A stretch of 64,000 nucleotides of DNA, from contig JNEU01001094.1 in the NCBI GenBank assembly GCA_000697475.1, positions 1 through 64,000 on the forward strand, given 5' to 3'. The first letter of the stretch is position 1. Each line of letters starts with the position of its first letter. Positions 1 through 11,093 of this stretch are shown here, piece by piece. This DNA comes from Lichtheimia corymbifera B2541. Its lineage: Eukaryota > Mucoromycota > Mucoromycetes > Mucorales > Lichtheimiaceae. The position numbers and the translations under genes are program-made. A model generated the notes under the pieces. It did no database searches. It was given only the letters and a program-made list of their open reading frames with translations, and was not told where the DNA came from.

Positions 1-377
1 GCTGTGCATGTCTGGATTTGCGACTGAGGATAGGGGCGGCTGTGAAAAAGGCAGTGACGACGATGAAGGTGGAGTGTTGACCATATTACGTGATCGGCGA
101 CTATGACGAGTGGTGGGAGGCATGGACTAAAGCAAGCAAGAAAAAAGAGAAGAGCTTAAGACATTATGCGAACGTGGTTAAAAAAGAGGAAGGTGTGCAC
201 CCTTTACCGACGCAGTAGCGTGACTCATGCCGGTTTATCTGGGTCTCCATTCCGGTTTACCTAATAATTTCCATGCCGGTTTACCTAATAAATTTCTGTG
301 AATCAGGCTGTGACCCAGCCAAAATTTGGCTGCGGGGTTTTGTGAATCGCTGTGAATCGGCTGTGAATCTGTGAATT

Positions 378-598
378 TCGTCCTTGAAACTTGCACCCAA
401 GGTGCGCTTCACCCCGACGAGCAACTTTGTTCTATTGAAGACCCCACGTTTCATTGTAAAGTTTAGAGATACAGGCACCTTCATGTTTTACATATGCTGT
501 AACCATGATGCTATATGGAGAGTGGTGTTTGTCCATTGTCAATCAGCTTGACCCAAATAGAGCGGAAGGTGCAGAGAGGCGTGTTTGTGTACCTGAGC
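378..598. repeat. Diverged copy of the foldback repeat module
   Basis: This stretch matches the ~330 bp module that builds the giant inverted repeat at 40.6-46.5 kb. Shared landmarks in the same order are the 'ggtgcgcttcac' block, the 'gacgagcaactttgttc' block, 'gaagaccccacgtttcattg', 'catatgctg', 'catgatgctatatgg' and 'agagcggaaggtgc'. Similarity fades after about 598. It is therefore a second, truncated locus of the same family. It has no convincing coding capacity; open frames here are short and repeat-derived. Confidence 0.8.
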
Positions 599-984
599 TA
601 AATAAGTCTGGACTTCAGGGACAGTGCATACATTGGCAGTTAACATGTACTTTTTCTCGTTCCCAGCTTTTGCCCAATCCACTTGATGGGAATGATGCGC
701 CTGCTCCAGCCCAGCATTTCCATCATTCAGCTTTCTTGATCCGAGTTAATTTGACTGAGCTACGCCCAAACAAAGAGTATCAATCCATATACAGCATGCA
801 CCAATTATGTCAATTGATGTACGCTTTGTTTGATCAGAGCTCAGTCAAATCAACTCGGATCAAGACAATAATCAAATGATGAGAATAAATGTTGGAGTAG
901 GTGCATCATTCCATTGTTGTACAATAGGCTACAGTGCCGATTGGGAGGAATTTGGCTGTTAGCTGCCAATTTATGCACTCATAA

Positions 985-1125
985 AATACATGTATAATAT
1001 TCGGATTGACCATCTCCAATATGAAGCTTGGTCCGAAGATGCTTTCAGGCACGCTGATCAACTTTTGTTCTAATACATAAAGGTCCCATGCTTTATTTTA
1101 TTATGATGATTTTGAGTGAAAGAAT
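985..1125. repeat. Second diverged fragment of the same repeat family
   Basis: The segment carries the pattern seen in the outer arms of the 40.6-46.5 kb foldback: a 'ccatctc' block, 'gaagcttggtc', 'cacgctgatcaact' and 'ttattatgatgattttgagtg', in the left-arm orientation. It lies about 400 bp from the 378-598 fragment and in the opposite sense relative to the arm. The two may be remnants of one decayed foldback element at the window start. Identity is clearly lower than inside the intact element. Confidence 0.55.
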
Positions 1126-1323
1126 AAATATACGTATATTGTGTAGGATCTGATATACTCGATGTTCGAGTCTCGCTAGTCATATTACATTCTGTGGATA
1201 AGGTGCAAGTTGATACGGAGTAGGTTGTGCAAATGATAATTTATGCAAGTCAAGGTGAGCCACGGAAGAGAAAAAAAATAGTGTGGCGGTTTTCTCCCTC
1301 CTACAACATCCGACCTTTTCCCA

Positions 1324-2754
1324 ATGTCACAAGCTCATCGATCGGTGCATGTGCTCTTCCATGTTCCAGAGGGTACATTGACACGACTTTTACGTTCCTG
1401 ATCCGCTTTGCAGTCGAGCTAATACAACAACGACAGGCTTGGAATTCGTGGCAAAAGAAGAGATCAGCAGAAGGTTGCAATTACCAGCTGAAGAGACCCG
1501 TTATGTTGAAGAACCTGGTGCTGGAAGGGTACAAGTGATGATGGATCACAGCGACTTGGCAGATATCATATCCATTCTTCAAGATACTCCATTATCGAGC
1601 GTATACGACATTACACTGGTAGCCACCAAAGTCAACATCCCACTCCATGTTTTCAACAATGCCGACCAGACGAACGAGTTTATTTCCAACATCACTGAAA
1701 CGACAACCTGGGATCCTATCGTCAATGGGGTTCGTAATGCAGCAACAACAAACAATACATCATCATCATCATCACCAACCGACGTCCCTACATTTCGTGC
1801 AACCTTTCGCAAAGGACAGCTTAAACATGCATCCAAAACCCAGGTACTTGCAGGGCAAGTCGGCTTCTCTTTTGGTAAACGCTATCCTGACTGGAAAGTC
1901 AATCTCGAACATTATGATCATGAAGTACTGGCAACTTGGACGCGACAAGAAAAGGATGGCCCAATCACACTGCTACTCGGCATTAGTCTCCCCGTTCCTG
2001 ATACTCGGTACCGTCATCGTATCCATTTCGGAAGAACAAGCTTAAATCCAGCCATTGCCTATTGCTTGGTACAATTAGCAGACCCTCAGCCAGGTCAAGT
2101 GGTCTTTGATATGTGCTGTGGTACTGGTACCATTCCAATCGAGGGTGCTGCGGCTTATCCAGATGCCATGTGGTTTGGTAGTGAAGGTAAAAAGAAAGAT
2201 GACGATAGGGCATATGGGAAGAATGACTGATATGGATGTGATTATTTTTAGTCAAAGTAAAGACATTATCCGAAAAGGCACAAGGAAACGTAAAGCATGC
2301 AGGGCTTACCAATGTGGATCTTTTCTTGGCGGATGGGCGTCAACTATGCATGCGGGATTCTTCTGTGGATATAGTTATTTCCGGTAAGTATCCATAAAAA
2401 GGGATCATGGCTTATGAATCAGTGATTGATCGGGAGCGTGTGAATAGATTGGCCATGGGGATTGCGTGAAGGATCATTCTCAACCATCCAAAAGGTTAGT
2501 AGCCAAATGGAAAATATAACATGATGGGTAGCTAATGCCAGTGTATAATATAGCTCTATCCGAAATTTATGCGTCAGATTGGACGAGTGTTGAGATCGCA
2601 TGGCAAAGCATACATTGTAACGCAAGGACACAAGTTATTCAATCGAGTGCTCGCATATCCCTGGTGCAAAGAAACTTGGAGTGTAGATAAAGTGATATCG
2701 ATTGGTATTGGGGGTTATCCTGTTTCGTTGTATATGCTTAGCAAAAAGAATTAG
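1324..2754 (+). CDS. THUMP-domain tRNA guanine-N2 methyltransferase (THUMPD3/Trm14 type)
   Basis: Predicted RNA methyltransferase that modifies guanine N2 in tRNA. The proposed first exon starts at ATG 1324 and joins across a short intron to a frame reading 'TTTGLEFVAKEEIS', typical of the start of the N-terminal ferredoxin-like/THUMP region. The methyltransferase part shows SAM-binding motif I 'VFDMCCGTGTIPIEGA' and, after splicing at about 2383/2440, catalytic motif IV 'SDWPWGLREG'. A last exon at about 2554 encodes 'MRQIGRVLRSHGKAYIVTQG' and ends at TAG 2752-2754. At least four introns are needed (about 1371-1415, 2190-2253, 2383-2440 and 2495-2553). Family assignment is firm; the first intron is modelled by frame continuity only. 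Confidence 0.85.
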
Positions 2755-3407
2755 ATGGATGATTATCACGTTTGTAAATAAATCACCTTTTGGGAAAGGA
2801 TCGCTGACTAAGCGGAAGAAAGATGAAAGTAGAGTAATCATGTTCTAAAGTGTGAATGTAATATGAAAATCATGATTGGAATTTATTGATCAGTAGAAAC
2901 GTGTTGTTGTCTCAATGCAAATATGTCGTCATATCGCGCCCTTTTTCCCTTTGGATTGCATGCATTGTGCGGAGGAGGAGACAGCCCCTGATAAGATTTC
3001 CATGATCCCAACTGCTGACCTCGAATTATCGATGGCCCGGTCGCTGATACATTTTCTGGGGTTCACGACGCAAGGATCTCGATGCAGCATCATTATATGG
3101 GGCAAAAGCGAGGATAAGGTAAAGAAGAGAGTGTTTAGCAAAAAGCAAAGAAATTCTTACGTAAGCTGTAATGATCTCTGTCAAGGGGTCAGCGTAAGGA
3201 ATTGTCCGTGCACGTCTCACAGATACAATGTATCTTAGTCATCAGCAGCTGTGTGTGTAGGGAGAGGACGTGAGAGACCGGTAAGAACAGAGCGGAAGTG
3301 GCTGCAGCTCCCAAGGTAGTTTATAGGTCGTTTTGGGGAAACCGCTATAACGAACAAACACCCCTTCCCTTTTTCCCTTTCAAAGACAGCACCCAAAAAG
3401 TTTCAGG
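2755..3407. other. Intergenic, no gene seen
   Basis: Spacer between the methyltransferase and the pantothenate kinase. An open frame at 2915-3238 has no recognisable domain or coding-like composition and ends among promoter-like pyrimidine tracts. The pyrimidine-rich stretch at about 3360-3385 just before the kinase start is typical of a fungal 5' leader. Confidence 0.5.
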
Positions 3408-5123
3408 ATGACTACCACGCTTCTTTCACCACCGTATCCTATCATGAATGTTATCGGTGCCTCGGTTTCTGAAGCTGCTCCCACAGGTGCTCACGAAACA
3501 AGAGATATCGTGCTTCCAAACCAAACCGAGCACGTCTCTCAGATCGCTGTCGATGTATGAACCAATGAAACCCCCCATGGACTCTTTAACGAAACAACAA
3601 CTCACTTTATTTGTCTTTGTAGATTGGTGGTTCACTAGCCAAGATTGTCTACTTCACATCATCTGCTGATCGGAAAGGAGGAAGACTTCATTTCAAAAAG
3701 TTCGAGACCGAAAAGATTGACGAGTGTATCGACTATATCGCTGAACTCGTTGCAGACTCTCGCCACCTTATGAACAATGGACAAGAGCAGGTTCTCAAAG
3801 CCACGGGTGGTGGTTCTCATCTTTATTACGACAAGCTGTCAAAACGACTTCCCGGCATAGTCGTACAAAAAGAGGATGAAATGGAATGTCTTATCACAGG
3901 TAGGTTGTTGGAGTTATGGGTATATGGGATGGACAGCCAAGACTTACTCTCGGGCCAGGTTTGAACTTTTTCATCACCGAGATACCATACGAGGTCTTTA
4001 CATATAACGAGCAATTGGAGGAGAATCCCATGCAATTTGAAGAGACAACTCAGGCCATATACCCGTATTTGGTAAGACATTTGGGGGAAGAAAAACCATG
4101 ACATATTATTGCTTACACGTCTTGTTGTCACATTAGCTGGTCAATATTGGATCCGGTGTGAGGTAAGGCTACTTTGGCAATTAGCTGGGGAGAAAACAAG
4201 GTCTCTAATAGGTGATCTTCTTTTATATAGCATACTCAAAGTAACAGGTCCAGACGATTTCTCTCGTGTTAGCGGCACATCTGTAAGCACCAAAAGAGGG
4301 GCCGTGTGTGTGTGCGCGATCTCACACTAAACCATATCTAGTTGGGTGGCGGTACACTTTGGGGTCTCTTGTCATTACTGACTGAAGCAAGCACATTCGA
4401 TGGTAAGATAATTGGATATGGATAACATATCAATAGTCATTCTCATATTGCCTTCTAGATATGCTTGAAATGTCACAAAAGGGCGACAATCGCAATGTAG
4501 ATCTCTTGGTGGGAGATATCTATGGATCGGATTATAGCAAACTCGGACTCAAATCAACACGGATAGCATCGAGCTTTGGCAAGGTGTTCAAACAAGGTGT
4601 CAGACAATCAAAAGATAGTTTCTCTCATGCCGATATATCCAAGAGCCTGTTATTCATGGTTAGGTACGTATCGATCAAGAAGGATATGGGAATAGCGATA
4701 TGCTAACGCAATGCCAATAGCAATAACATTGGTCAGATTGCTTATCTCAATGCAAAACAACATGGTTTGAAGCGGATCTATTTCGGCGGCTGCTTTATAC
4801 GAGGACATCCCATAACCATGAATACATTGTCTTATGCTATCAACTTTTGGTCTGGAGGTGAAATCAAGGCATTATTCCTTCGACATGAAGGTCACTTGGG
4901 TGCTACGGGTGCTGTAAGTATTCTATGGAAGGCTGGTGTGAGCAATTTCACTGAGACCATATTTTTGCCTTCGTAGTTCCTCAAACACAAGCCTATTCGT
5001 AAGGCACGACATTCTTTCTCCTATTCAGAGGATTTCCGACCAGACACGGCATCCACACCTAGCGGCGTATACGATGTCATAGAGAAAACGAATTTAGAGC
5101 TTCGGTCCGAGGACGCGATATAA
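3408..5123 (+). CDS. CAB1: Pantothenate kinase (eukaryotic type II)
   Basis: Phosphorylates pantothenate, the first and committed step of coenzyme A synthesis. The N-terminus joins 'SQIAVD' to '[11 protein letters not shown]' across an intron at 3555-3622, restoring the glycine-rich ATP-binding loop. Later exons give '[12 protein letters not shown]', '[13 protein letters not shown]', '[16 protein letters not shown]', '[21 protein letters not shown]', '[11 protein letters not shown]' and '[13 protein letters not shown]', in the order expected for the acetate/sugar kinase-fold PanK family. About seven short introns interrupt it. Stop is TAA 5121-5123. The start at 3408 is the first ATG in frame and leaves a short Pro/Ser-containing leader with no clear mitochondrial presequence. 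Identification is secure; exact exon edges were set by eye. Confidence 0.93.
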
Positions 5124-5662
5124 AAGGTTATCATTTGTGTATTCTGTGTTTTACTATTGTACTATTTCACTTGCTTTTAAAACCTTATAAAATCTTATTC
5201 AAAGAGAGTTGATGCTTACAAATGTGACAATAATTTCGGTGCTTTGTTATTGATACCTCGTGAATGGGTCATTGTCTATGATACTCAAATGGGGAAGGGC
5301 AACTTGGCAATGACAAGCTCTTTGTGATGTGATGAGCAGGTGTACTTGGATACGTTTTCATTGTTTCGTGAGCAGTTCACGAGGGATTGATAATACTGTA
5401 ATTGGCCAATTTATGCATGGATATCGTCACATCCAAGTCCTTTGACAAATAATCAGGTTTACCATCCAAGCATGAGAGATCCAAAAAATTCGCACGCTCA
5501 CTCACATAGTGCATGCTGTCATGCATCGTTTTATTCCCTTTCCTCTACAGATACCCCTTCATTGTTTTCATTGTATTCTTACTTTTCCCTTTTTCATTAT
5601 CATCTCTGTGGCCATTGTTATATTACTGTTTTAAGAAAGAGAAGTTTATTTACAAGTCAATG
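5124..5662. other. Convergent 3' intergenic region
   Basis: Lies between the convergent ends of the pantothenate kinase gene (+) and the carrier gene (-). It is AT-rich, with several 'ataaa'-like stretches that could serve as 3'-end signals. I see no gene in it. Confidence 0.5.
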
Positions 5663-6930
5663 TCACCCTGTTAGTGGCTGGACCTTGTCAGTAAAGAGGT
5701 CAATCCATGATTTGACTTTTTCATATACAACAAAAGTAACAGCTTGACCAGGAGCCACACGTAATACACGTGGTGTCAAGCCCTTGTAGAATGCTCTGAA
5801 GCCTTCCTTAGTATAAATCTCTGTAGTTACTTGCTTGAAACGTTCCCAACCAGAGCCGGTTAATGATACAGATTTTTGAATACGAGTCTTGATTGTATCA
5901 ATGGGTGCATTTGAAAGAGGGCCCATGGCACCAGAAATACCACCAATCACCAACGTTTGATATGAAGGAAGCTCATCCACCTTTTGAAAGTTGCGAGCTT
6001 GCTTCTTGAGTTCCTGATAGGCAGTGAAATTGGCAGCTTGGTTGGTCGCTAAAGAAGACGCATGTTAACCACATCAACACCAGAATACATTGATCCACTC
6101 CTTGTTACCTTGTCGTAAAGCCGTTAACCCCACGCCCTTGTATAAAGCTCTTATGCCTTCTTCCTTTACAATAGTAACGAAGGCATGCGGCACTATTATA
6201 AAGCATGAGTTAGCATATAATTTGTCATAATCAGCATATGAATACTCTACTCGACTTGTACTTGGGGATGTCCATAGGGTCTGAGAGGCTGTTCCTTTGC
6301 GCTTGCAATCTATTTGAGTATGATATTAGTGATACGTATTGCAATCACAAGATGTCATTTGTAGAGTGGACGAACCGGATCTTTAGAAGGTCGGCGGGAG
6401 CGACTACAGCAATAGCTTCAGTAGTACCGGCAGCAAGACCAGCTAAACGAATAAAAGATGACAATAAGTAATCAGAAAAAGACATAAAGTATAAGGTTGC
6501 TAAGTAGATATCGCCAACCTACCAAAGAAGATACCAGTACGGCTGGTTACCCCATTTTCATCAGCAAGAAGACCCTTATACATTTCAAACGAGCTGAATC
6601 GGATGGCCATCTTTGGTACTATGCCTGCAGTGACAGCAGCCAAACCTTTATACAGTGCCCAAAATGACTCATTCTTGACGATACGGGCACCCACTCCAAG
6701 GAAGCTTAGATTACGTCCCTGTTTGGTGTGTGCGTAAATCGATTTTTGTCTTTAATATGATAAAAGGCACTTACTGTGGCACTACGTTGGGCTTTTCTAG
6801 AGAGCTGCATTCTGACTTTGATGGTATCCAAAGGATGGCAAGTACATGCCTCCATGAATCCAGCGGTACCGCCAGCGACAAGGTGAGTTAAAAGTGGTGT
6901 CTTTTGTGCGTTGCTGTTGTTTTTGTTCAT
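5663..6930 (-). CDS. SFC1: Mitochondrial succinate/fumarate carrier (SFC1/ACR1 type)
   Basis: Mitochondrial carrier family protein, predicted to exchange cytosolic succinate for matrix fumarate across the inner membrane, as needed for growth on two-carbon sources. It has three carrier repeats. Repeat 1 begins 'HLVAGGTAGFMEA' and has signature 'CHPLDTIKVRMQ'. Repeat 2 has 'AGLAAGTTEAIAVVAPADLL' with the spliced continuation 'KIRLQAQRNSL'. Repeat 3 has 'ISGAMGPLSNAPIDTIKTRI' then 'APGQAVTFVVYEKVKSW'. The pattern 'GIVPKMAIRFSSFE' and the C-terminal repeat resemble yeast Sfc1 closely. About five introns. The ATG is at 6930 and the stop at 5663-5665. A substrate shared with the related oxaloacetate or citrate carriers cannot be fully excluded. 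Confidence 0.9.
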
Positions 6931-7628
6931 TGTTGTTCGAGGGAAAGAAGTTGGTGGTGCATTGAAACAAGCAACCTTCCCACCCCGCATTTCTCTTAAA
7001 TAATGCAACCTGGTAATTTTCATGTGCAATCCACATGTCTGGAACAAAGCATTGCACTGTAACACTTTCGTCATTGATTTGCCGTTTAAAAAAAGCACAC
7101 GCTCAACTGTGCTGATTCACTTTGATTTCATCCCCACCACAGGCACTCGTCGAAGATCATGATTCATAGATCACTACCTCGTTTTATATGCTTACTATCT
7201 AAGCCTGTATAAGCAGGTACACATCCACCATGTGGTTGCTGTGGATGATTTCCTTGACATGTGATTTATCAATCACTAAATTTTTCCCACTTGATTCAGT
7301 AAGCTTAAGCATAATGGAATCCTTCTTACTACAACTACGTCATTTCCTTCTGCAATGATTTGACTACCTCGACACGTGAGTTATTATGATGGTGTATGTT
7401 TATTTGAAGAAGCATTGATATCAATACAATATACTAGCACTCTACATGTCGATATGGTTGTGAGTGGGAGAAGGGTTGTGTCAGCTGATAAATGTCAGCA
7501 ACCTGCATCCGCCAATGTCAATCATTCAATGACAGCAGCAGCAGCAGCAGCAGCACGGAATCCAATAACCGACTCTGAAAAGTTTTTTGGTGCTGGCACT
7601 TGTACTCCTTGACCACTTTACTTTTAAC
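6931..7628. other. Divergent promoter region between carrier and zuotin genes
   Basis: Upstream of both the carrier (-) and zuotin (+). It contains a (CAG)n run at about 7530-7553. The open frame 7376-7612 is explained by that simple repeat and has no domain. No gene is supported here. Confidence 0.5.
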
Positions 7629-9080
7629 ATGTCACTTGCTCTTGATTTCTTGTTGCCTCCTCCTCCAGCTTCGTACAAGACTGATCAGTCCCACGTTGTC
7701 CATGCTGGCTTGTCTGGTAATGCGATATTATGAATCAGTCATTCCCAGTTGCTAATGCATACAATATAGCTACCAGCGATCGTGTTCTTGAACCTGTTGG
7801 TCCTGGTTTCTTCGCCTATGCTCGCCGTAAGAGACACAACCGTACTTTCTCTGAAGACGAACGCCACCAAGCTGAGGAAAAGGCCAAGCACATTGTTGAA
7901 GAGGAAACTGTCGACTTTGAATATGAAGAGGTCGATCCTACCACTGTCAACACTGACCCCACCAACTGGAAGGTAAGAAAAAACAGAGATGCATGCTAAA
8001 AGAGGATGATATTGATATACTGTAATATAGCAACAAGATAACTATGCTGTGTTGGGCTTAACTAAGCTTCGTTACAAGGCTACCGAGGAGCAAATCAAGA
8101 AGGCTCACCGTCGTATGGTCTTGTTGCACCATCCCGATAAGAAGGCTGACAAGAACGATGATGCTTTCTTCAAGTGTATCGCCAAGGCTTATGACACTTT
8201 GATGAAGCCCGAGACTCGTCGTCAATACGACTCTGTTGATTTCGGTATGATCGCTGTCGACGATGATGTTCCCACTGCCAAGACCGAGGGCGACTTTTAC
8301 GAATTGTGGAACCCTGTCTTTGAGCGTGAAGCTCGTTTCTCCAACAAGCACCCTGTTCCTACTTTGGGCGGTCCTGAATCTACCAAGGAAGAAGTCGAGC
8401 ACTTTTATGACTTTTGGTACAACTTTGATTCGTGGCGTTCGTTTGAATGGCTTGATAAGGAAGGCGCTGAAGGTGCTGACAAGTAAGTGTGATATCATAC
8501 ATATCACTTTATGGATAAAGGATATTGATGAGTGTGTTCATATAGCCGTGACGACAAGCGTTATCAAGAAAAGAAGAACCGTGCTCAACGTGCTCAACTC
8601 AAGAAGGAAGATAATGCTCGTCTTCGCAAGCTTGTTGATGTTTGCTTGAGCGTTGATCCTCGTATTGCTGAATTCCGTGCTGCTGAGAAGAAGCAACGTA
8701 ACGCAAAGAAGGATGCCAAGGCTGCTGCTGCCAAGGCTGCTGCTGAGGAGGCTGCTCAAAAGGCTAAGGAAGAGAAGTTGGCTGCAAAGAAGGCTGCTGA
8801 GGATGCCAAGGCTGCTGCTGCAGCTGCAAAGAAGAGCAAGGAAGCCGCAAAGAAGAATATTAGAAAGGAAAAGAAGAACATCAAGACCATTGTTCAAGAA
8901 AACAACTATGCTGTTGCTGGCACCGCTTCCCCTGATGACATTAACAAGCAATTGCTCAAGCTTGATGAAGTCCTCGAGAAGAACAAGGATCTCGAACAAC
9001 TCAAGAAGATGCGCACTGACTTTGAGAAGGCTGTTGCCGATGGAAAGCTTCCTGAAGTGTTTGCTAGCTATGCCAATTAG
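7629..9080 (+). CDS. ZUO1: Zuotin, J-protein of the ribosome-associated complex
   Basis: Hsp40 co-chaperone that, with an Hsp70 partner, binds ribosomes near the exit tunnel and stimulates the Hsp70 Ssb type on nascent chains. Four exons (introns at about 7716-7769, 7972-8031 and 8484-8546) encode roughly 420 residues. The order is an N-terminal region with 'GFFAYARRKRHNRTFSEDE', a J domain with 'DNYAVLGLTKLRYKATEEQI' and the catalytic 'HHPDKK' loop, a zuotin-homology region 'HFYDFWYNFDSWRSFEWLD', a long Lys/Ala-rich charged helix at about 8690-8880, and a C-terminal helical bundle. No SANT domains follow, as in most fungal forms and unlike animal MPP11. Stop is TAG 9078-9080, only 34 bp from the convergent neighbour's stop. 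Confidence 0.95.
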
Positions 9081-9114
9081 ATTCGTATAGAGTAGTTTAT
9101 TTAGATTATGCATG

Positions 9115-9987
9115 TTACACGCGATGGTTGTCTTCATCTGATTCTTCACTACTTAAGAAACTCTCATCCAATCCACGTTCCAATGCACTAAATTCAACCG
9201 ATGGTTCTCGGACATCATCAAAATCAACCCTGGCTGATCTTGCGGTCATTGAATGCTTGTTTCTAGTGTCAATGTTAGTGTACCACGCATGTCATTGAGG
9301 ATATAATCATGCTCAACTTACTTTCGTACGATCATGAATAAACGGAAGAATTGGATGCAATTACGAATAACGAGCAACACAGTGTCAAAGATGGCCTCGC
9401 TGCGTTCACCAGCTGAACAACCAGATGCAATCACGATCAACGTGATGGCGCAGAGCGTAACGAGAATGGTATCAATGATATTCCACACCGAATTCCAATA
9501 AGCCTAAATAGAAGAGAGGGGGCCATACAAGGATGAATAAAACCATGCATTGTTGTCATTGTGCGTTACGCGTATACATTACCCTCCTTAGCGCTAACAA
9601 TCGGATACCAACTTCAATGATCATGGCGAAATTGATCACGCTCTCGAATACAATGAACATCAGTGTCGGGCTATATGGGAGGAGGTTCATTTAGTGATAT
9701 GCGTTTGTCACCCTTGCTTCGTCTTTCTCCACCCAATCCTACCATGTATCTCGAAGGGACTATACAACTTTTATCAGTACGTGACAACATCAGTATACTT
9801 GTCCAGGGATTCGTACCAGTATTATTGAAACCAAACTTAAAATGGCGAGACAGAGGTAAAGGATAATATAGAATTGGGAGTACATGAAGCGGTTGGCCAT
9901 GCCCTGAATCATTTCGGATCTCGTTAGGCCATGTTGGGTTCGAGCCGATCGTTCCATGAGCAAGGCATCGGTGTCATCGTCGTTCAT
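9115..9987 (-). CDS. Four-TM voltage-sensor-domain-like protein
   Basis: Predicted 207-residue membrane protein from five exons: 9799-9987, 9743-9759, 9583-9670, 9322-9503 and 9115-9262. The 17 bp exon is needed to keep frame between 'LVRIPGQ' and 'PTLMFIVFE'. Four hydrophobic segments are visible: 'YIILYLCLAILSLVSIILV', 'LMFIVFESVINFAMIIEVGI', 'VWNIIDTILVTLCAITLIVI' and 'VLLVIRNCIQFFRLFMIVRK'. Acidic residues in segment 2, the 'N-I-I-D' in segment 3 and spaced arginines in segment 4 fit an ion-transport voltage sensor. No pore helix or P-loop follows; the tail is acidic and Ser-rich. It could be a voltage-sensor-only protein as in proton channels, or a regulatory subunit. Which ion it moves, if any, cannot be told from sequence. 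Confidence 0.7.
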
Positions 9988-11093
9988 TGCAGTTTATAAG
10001 CCGAAAAGAGTGGGTTGTAACAATAGAGGTATGTGCTGTTCAAAAGAAAGCAAGCGTTAAATGCAGCTCCGATGATGTGCGTGTTACCATGCTGAAAAGC
10101 ACCTGATGCTGCCACCACTCGCCCACCAGCCATGGAGAAACGACAAGTCCTTTGGATCCTTTCAATGGTAAATATGGTATCGCATGTTATGTCTTAAAAA
10201 TGTAAGCTAATCATCGAAGCTCTGTTTCATTTCGATCTGGCATGGCAACCACCATAGCAACCACTGCTGCATGATTGACAGATCACGTATCCCACAAATG
10301 GGAATCATTCCTGGACACACCTAGTACTCCTGAGCGCATGATAGTGTAGCTGTTATTCAATTGTAGCAAATTTAACACGATCGTTTACATATATCCTATG
10401 ACCAAATCGTTCTATTGTTCTTATAGACCAAATAAAAAAGCACTGCACACACACACACACACTAATGCTATTTCGCCTTAACACATACCAAAGATCAAAT
10501 GGTCCGCATGAACAAACCCTCATCATCCGCCACATTCATGTACTGTGAAACAAGGATCAAACAAGGAGGATCAGCATAATGAACTATTGACAAGCCATAT
10601 CCTCAAATGGAATGAGTACACAAGAAGCAAGAATGATACGCACACGGAACAACCCGAAGCATCTAACTGAAATAGCCGTAGGCTGATTATAATCGCGTGG
10701 TAAGATCCAAGGGGGTTTTGTGATCGGATTGCGTTGGATCAGGGATCATTTGTGGGTATCGATAACAACGTGTGTGTCTAGATGTGGGGTTGGGGGAGAA
10801 GGGATTTGCTTACGTAAATGGTAAGGTTGCCAAACTGAGATCGTCCACACAAGAGAGTGGGAATATGAGTGTGGAGAAAGGGGACCAGATAACAGTGCGG
10901 GGAACGTGTGATTTTGTGTGTGTGAAAAAAAAGGGTGGGTTCGCACACAAATGCATAATGTCCTTTTCCCCGAAGGAATTGGCCGACACACAGCATAACA
11001 CAAAGTTTATAGCCCATGAATCCATCTTTTTGTACTCATTTCTGTTTTTGATCTTCTTCAATTGTCTCTTTTTTCCACTGCTTGACGTTTACC
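9988..11093. other. Intergenic, no gene seen
   Basis: About 1.1 kb upstream of both flanking genes. It holds a short (AC)n tract near 10445-10462. Overlapping open frames at 10746-11061 lie on both strands and show no domain or splice-consistent continuation. It probably holds the promoters of the membrane protein (-) and the Zn2Cys6 factor (+). Confidence 0.45.

Noticed and set aside
8538..9149. A long minus-strand frame of 203 codons opposite zuotin
   Set aside because: It is the antisense shadow of the Lys/Ala-rich helix of zuotin, giving a Leu/Ser-rich artefact.
9918..9945. Another B-box-like 'gggttcgagcc'
   Set aside because: It falls in the first exon of the voltage-sensor-like gene, where the sense strand reads as good coding sequence; no tRNA arms are visible.
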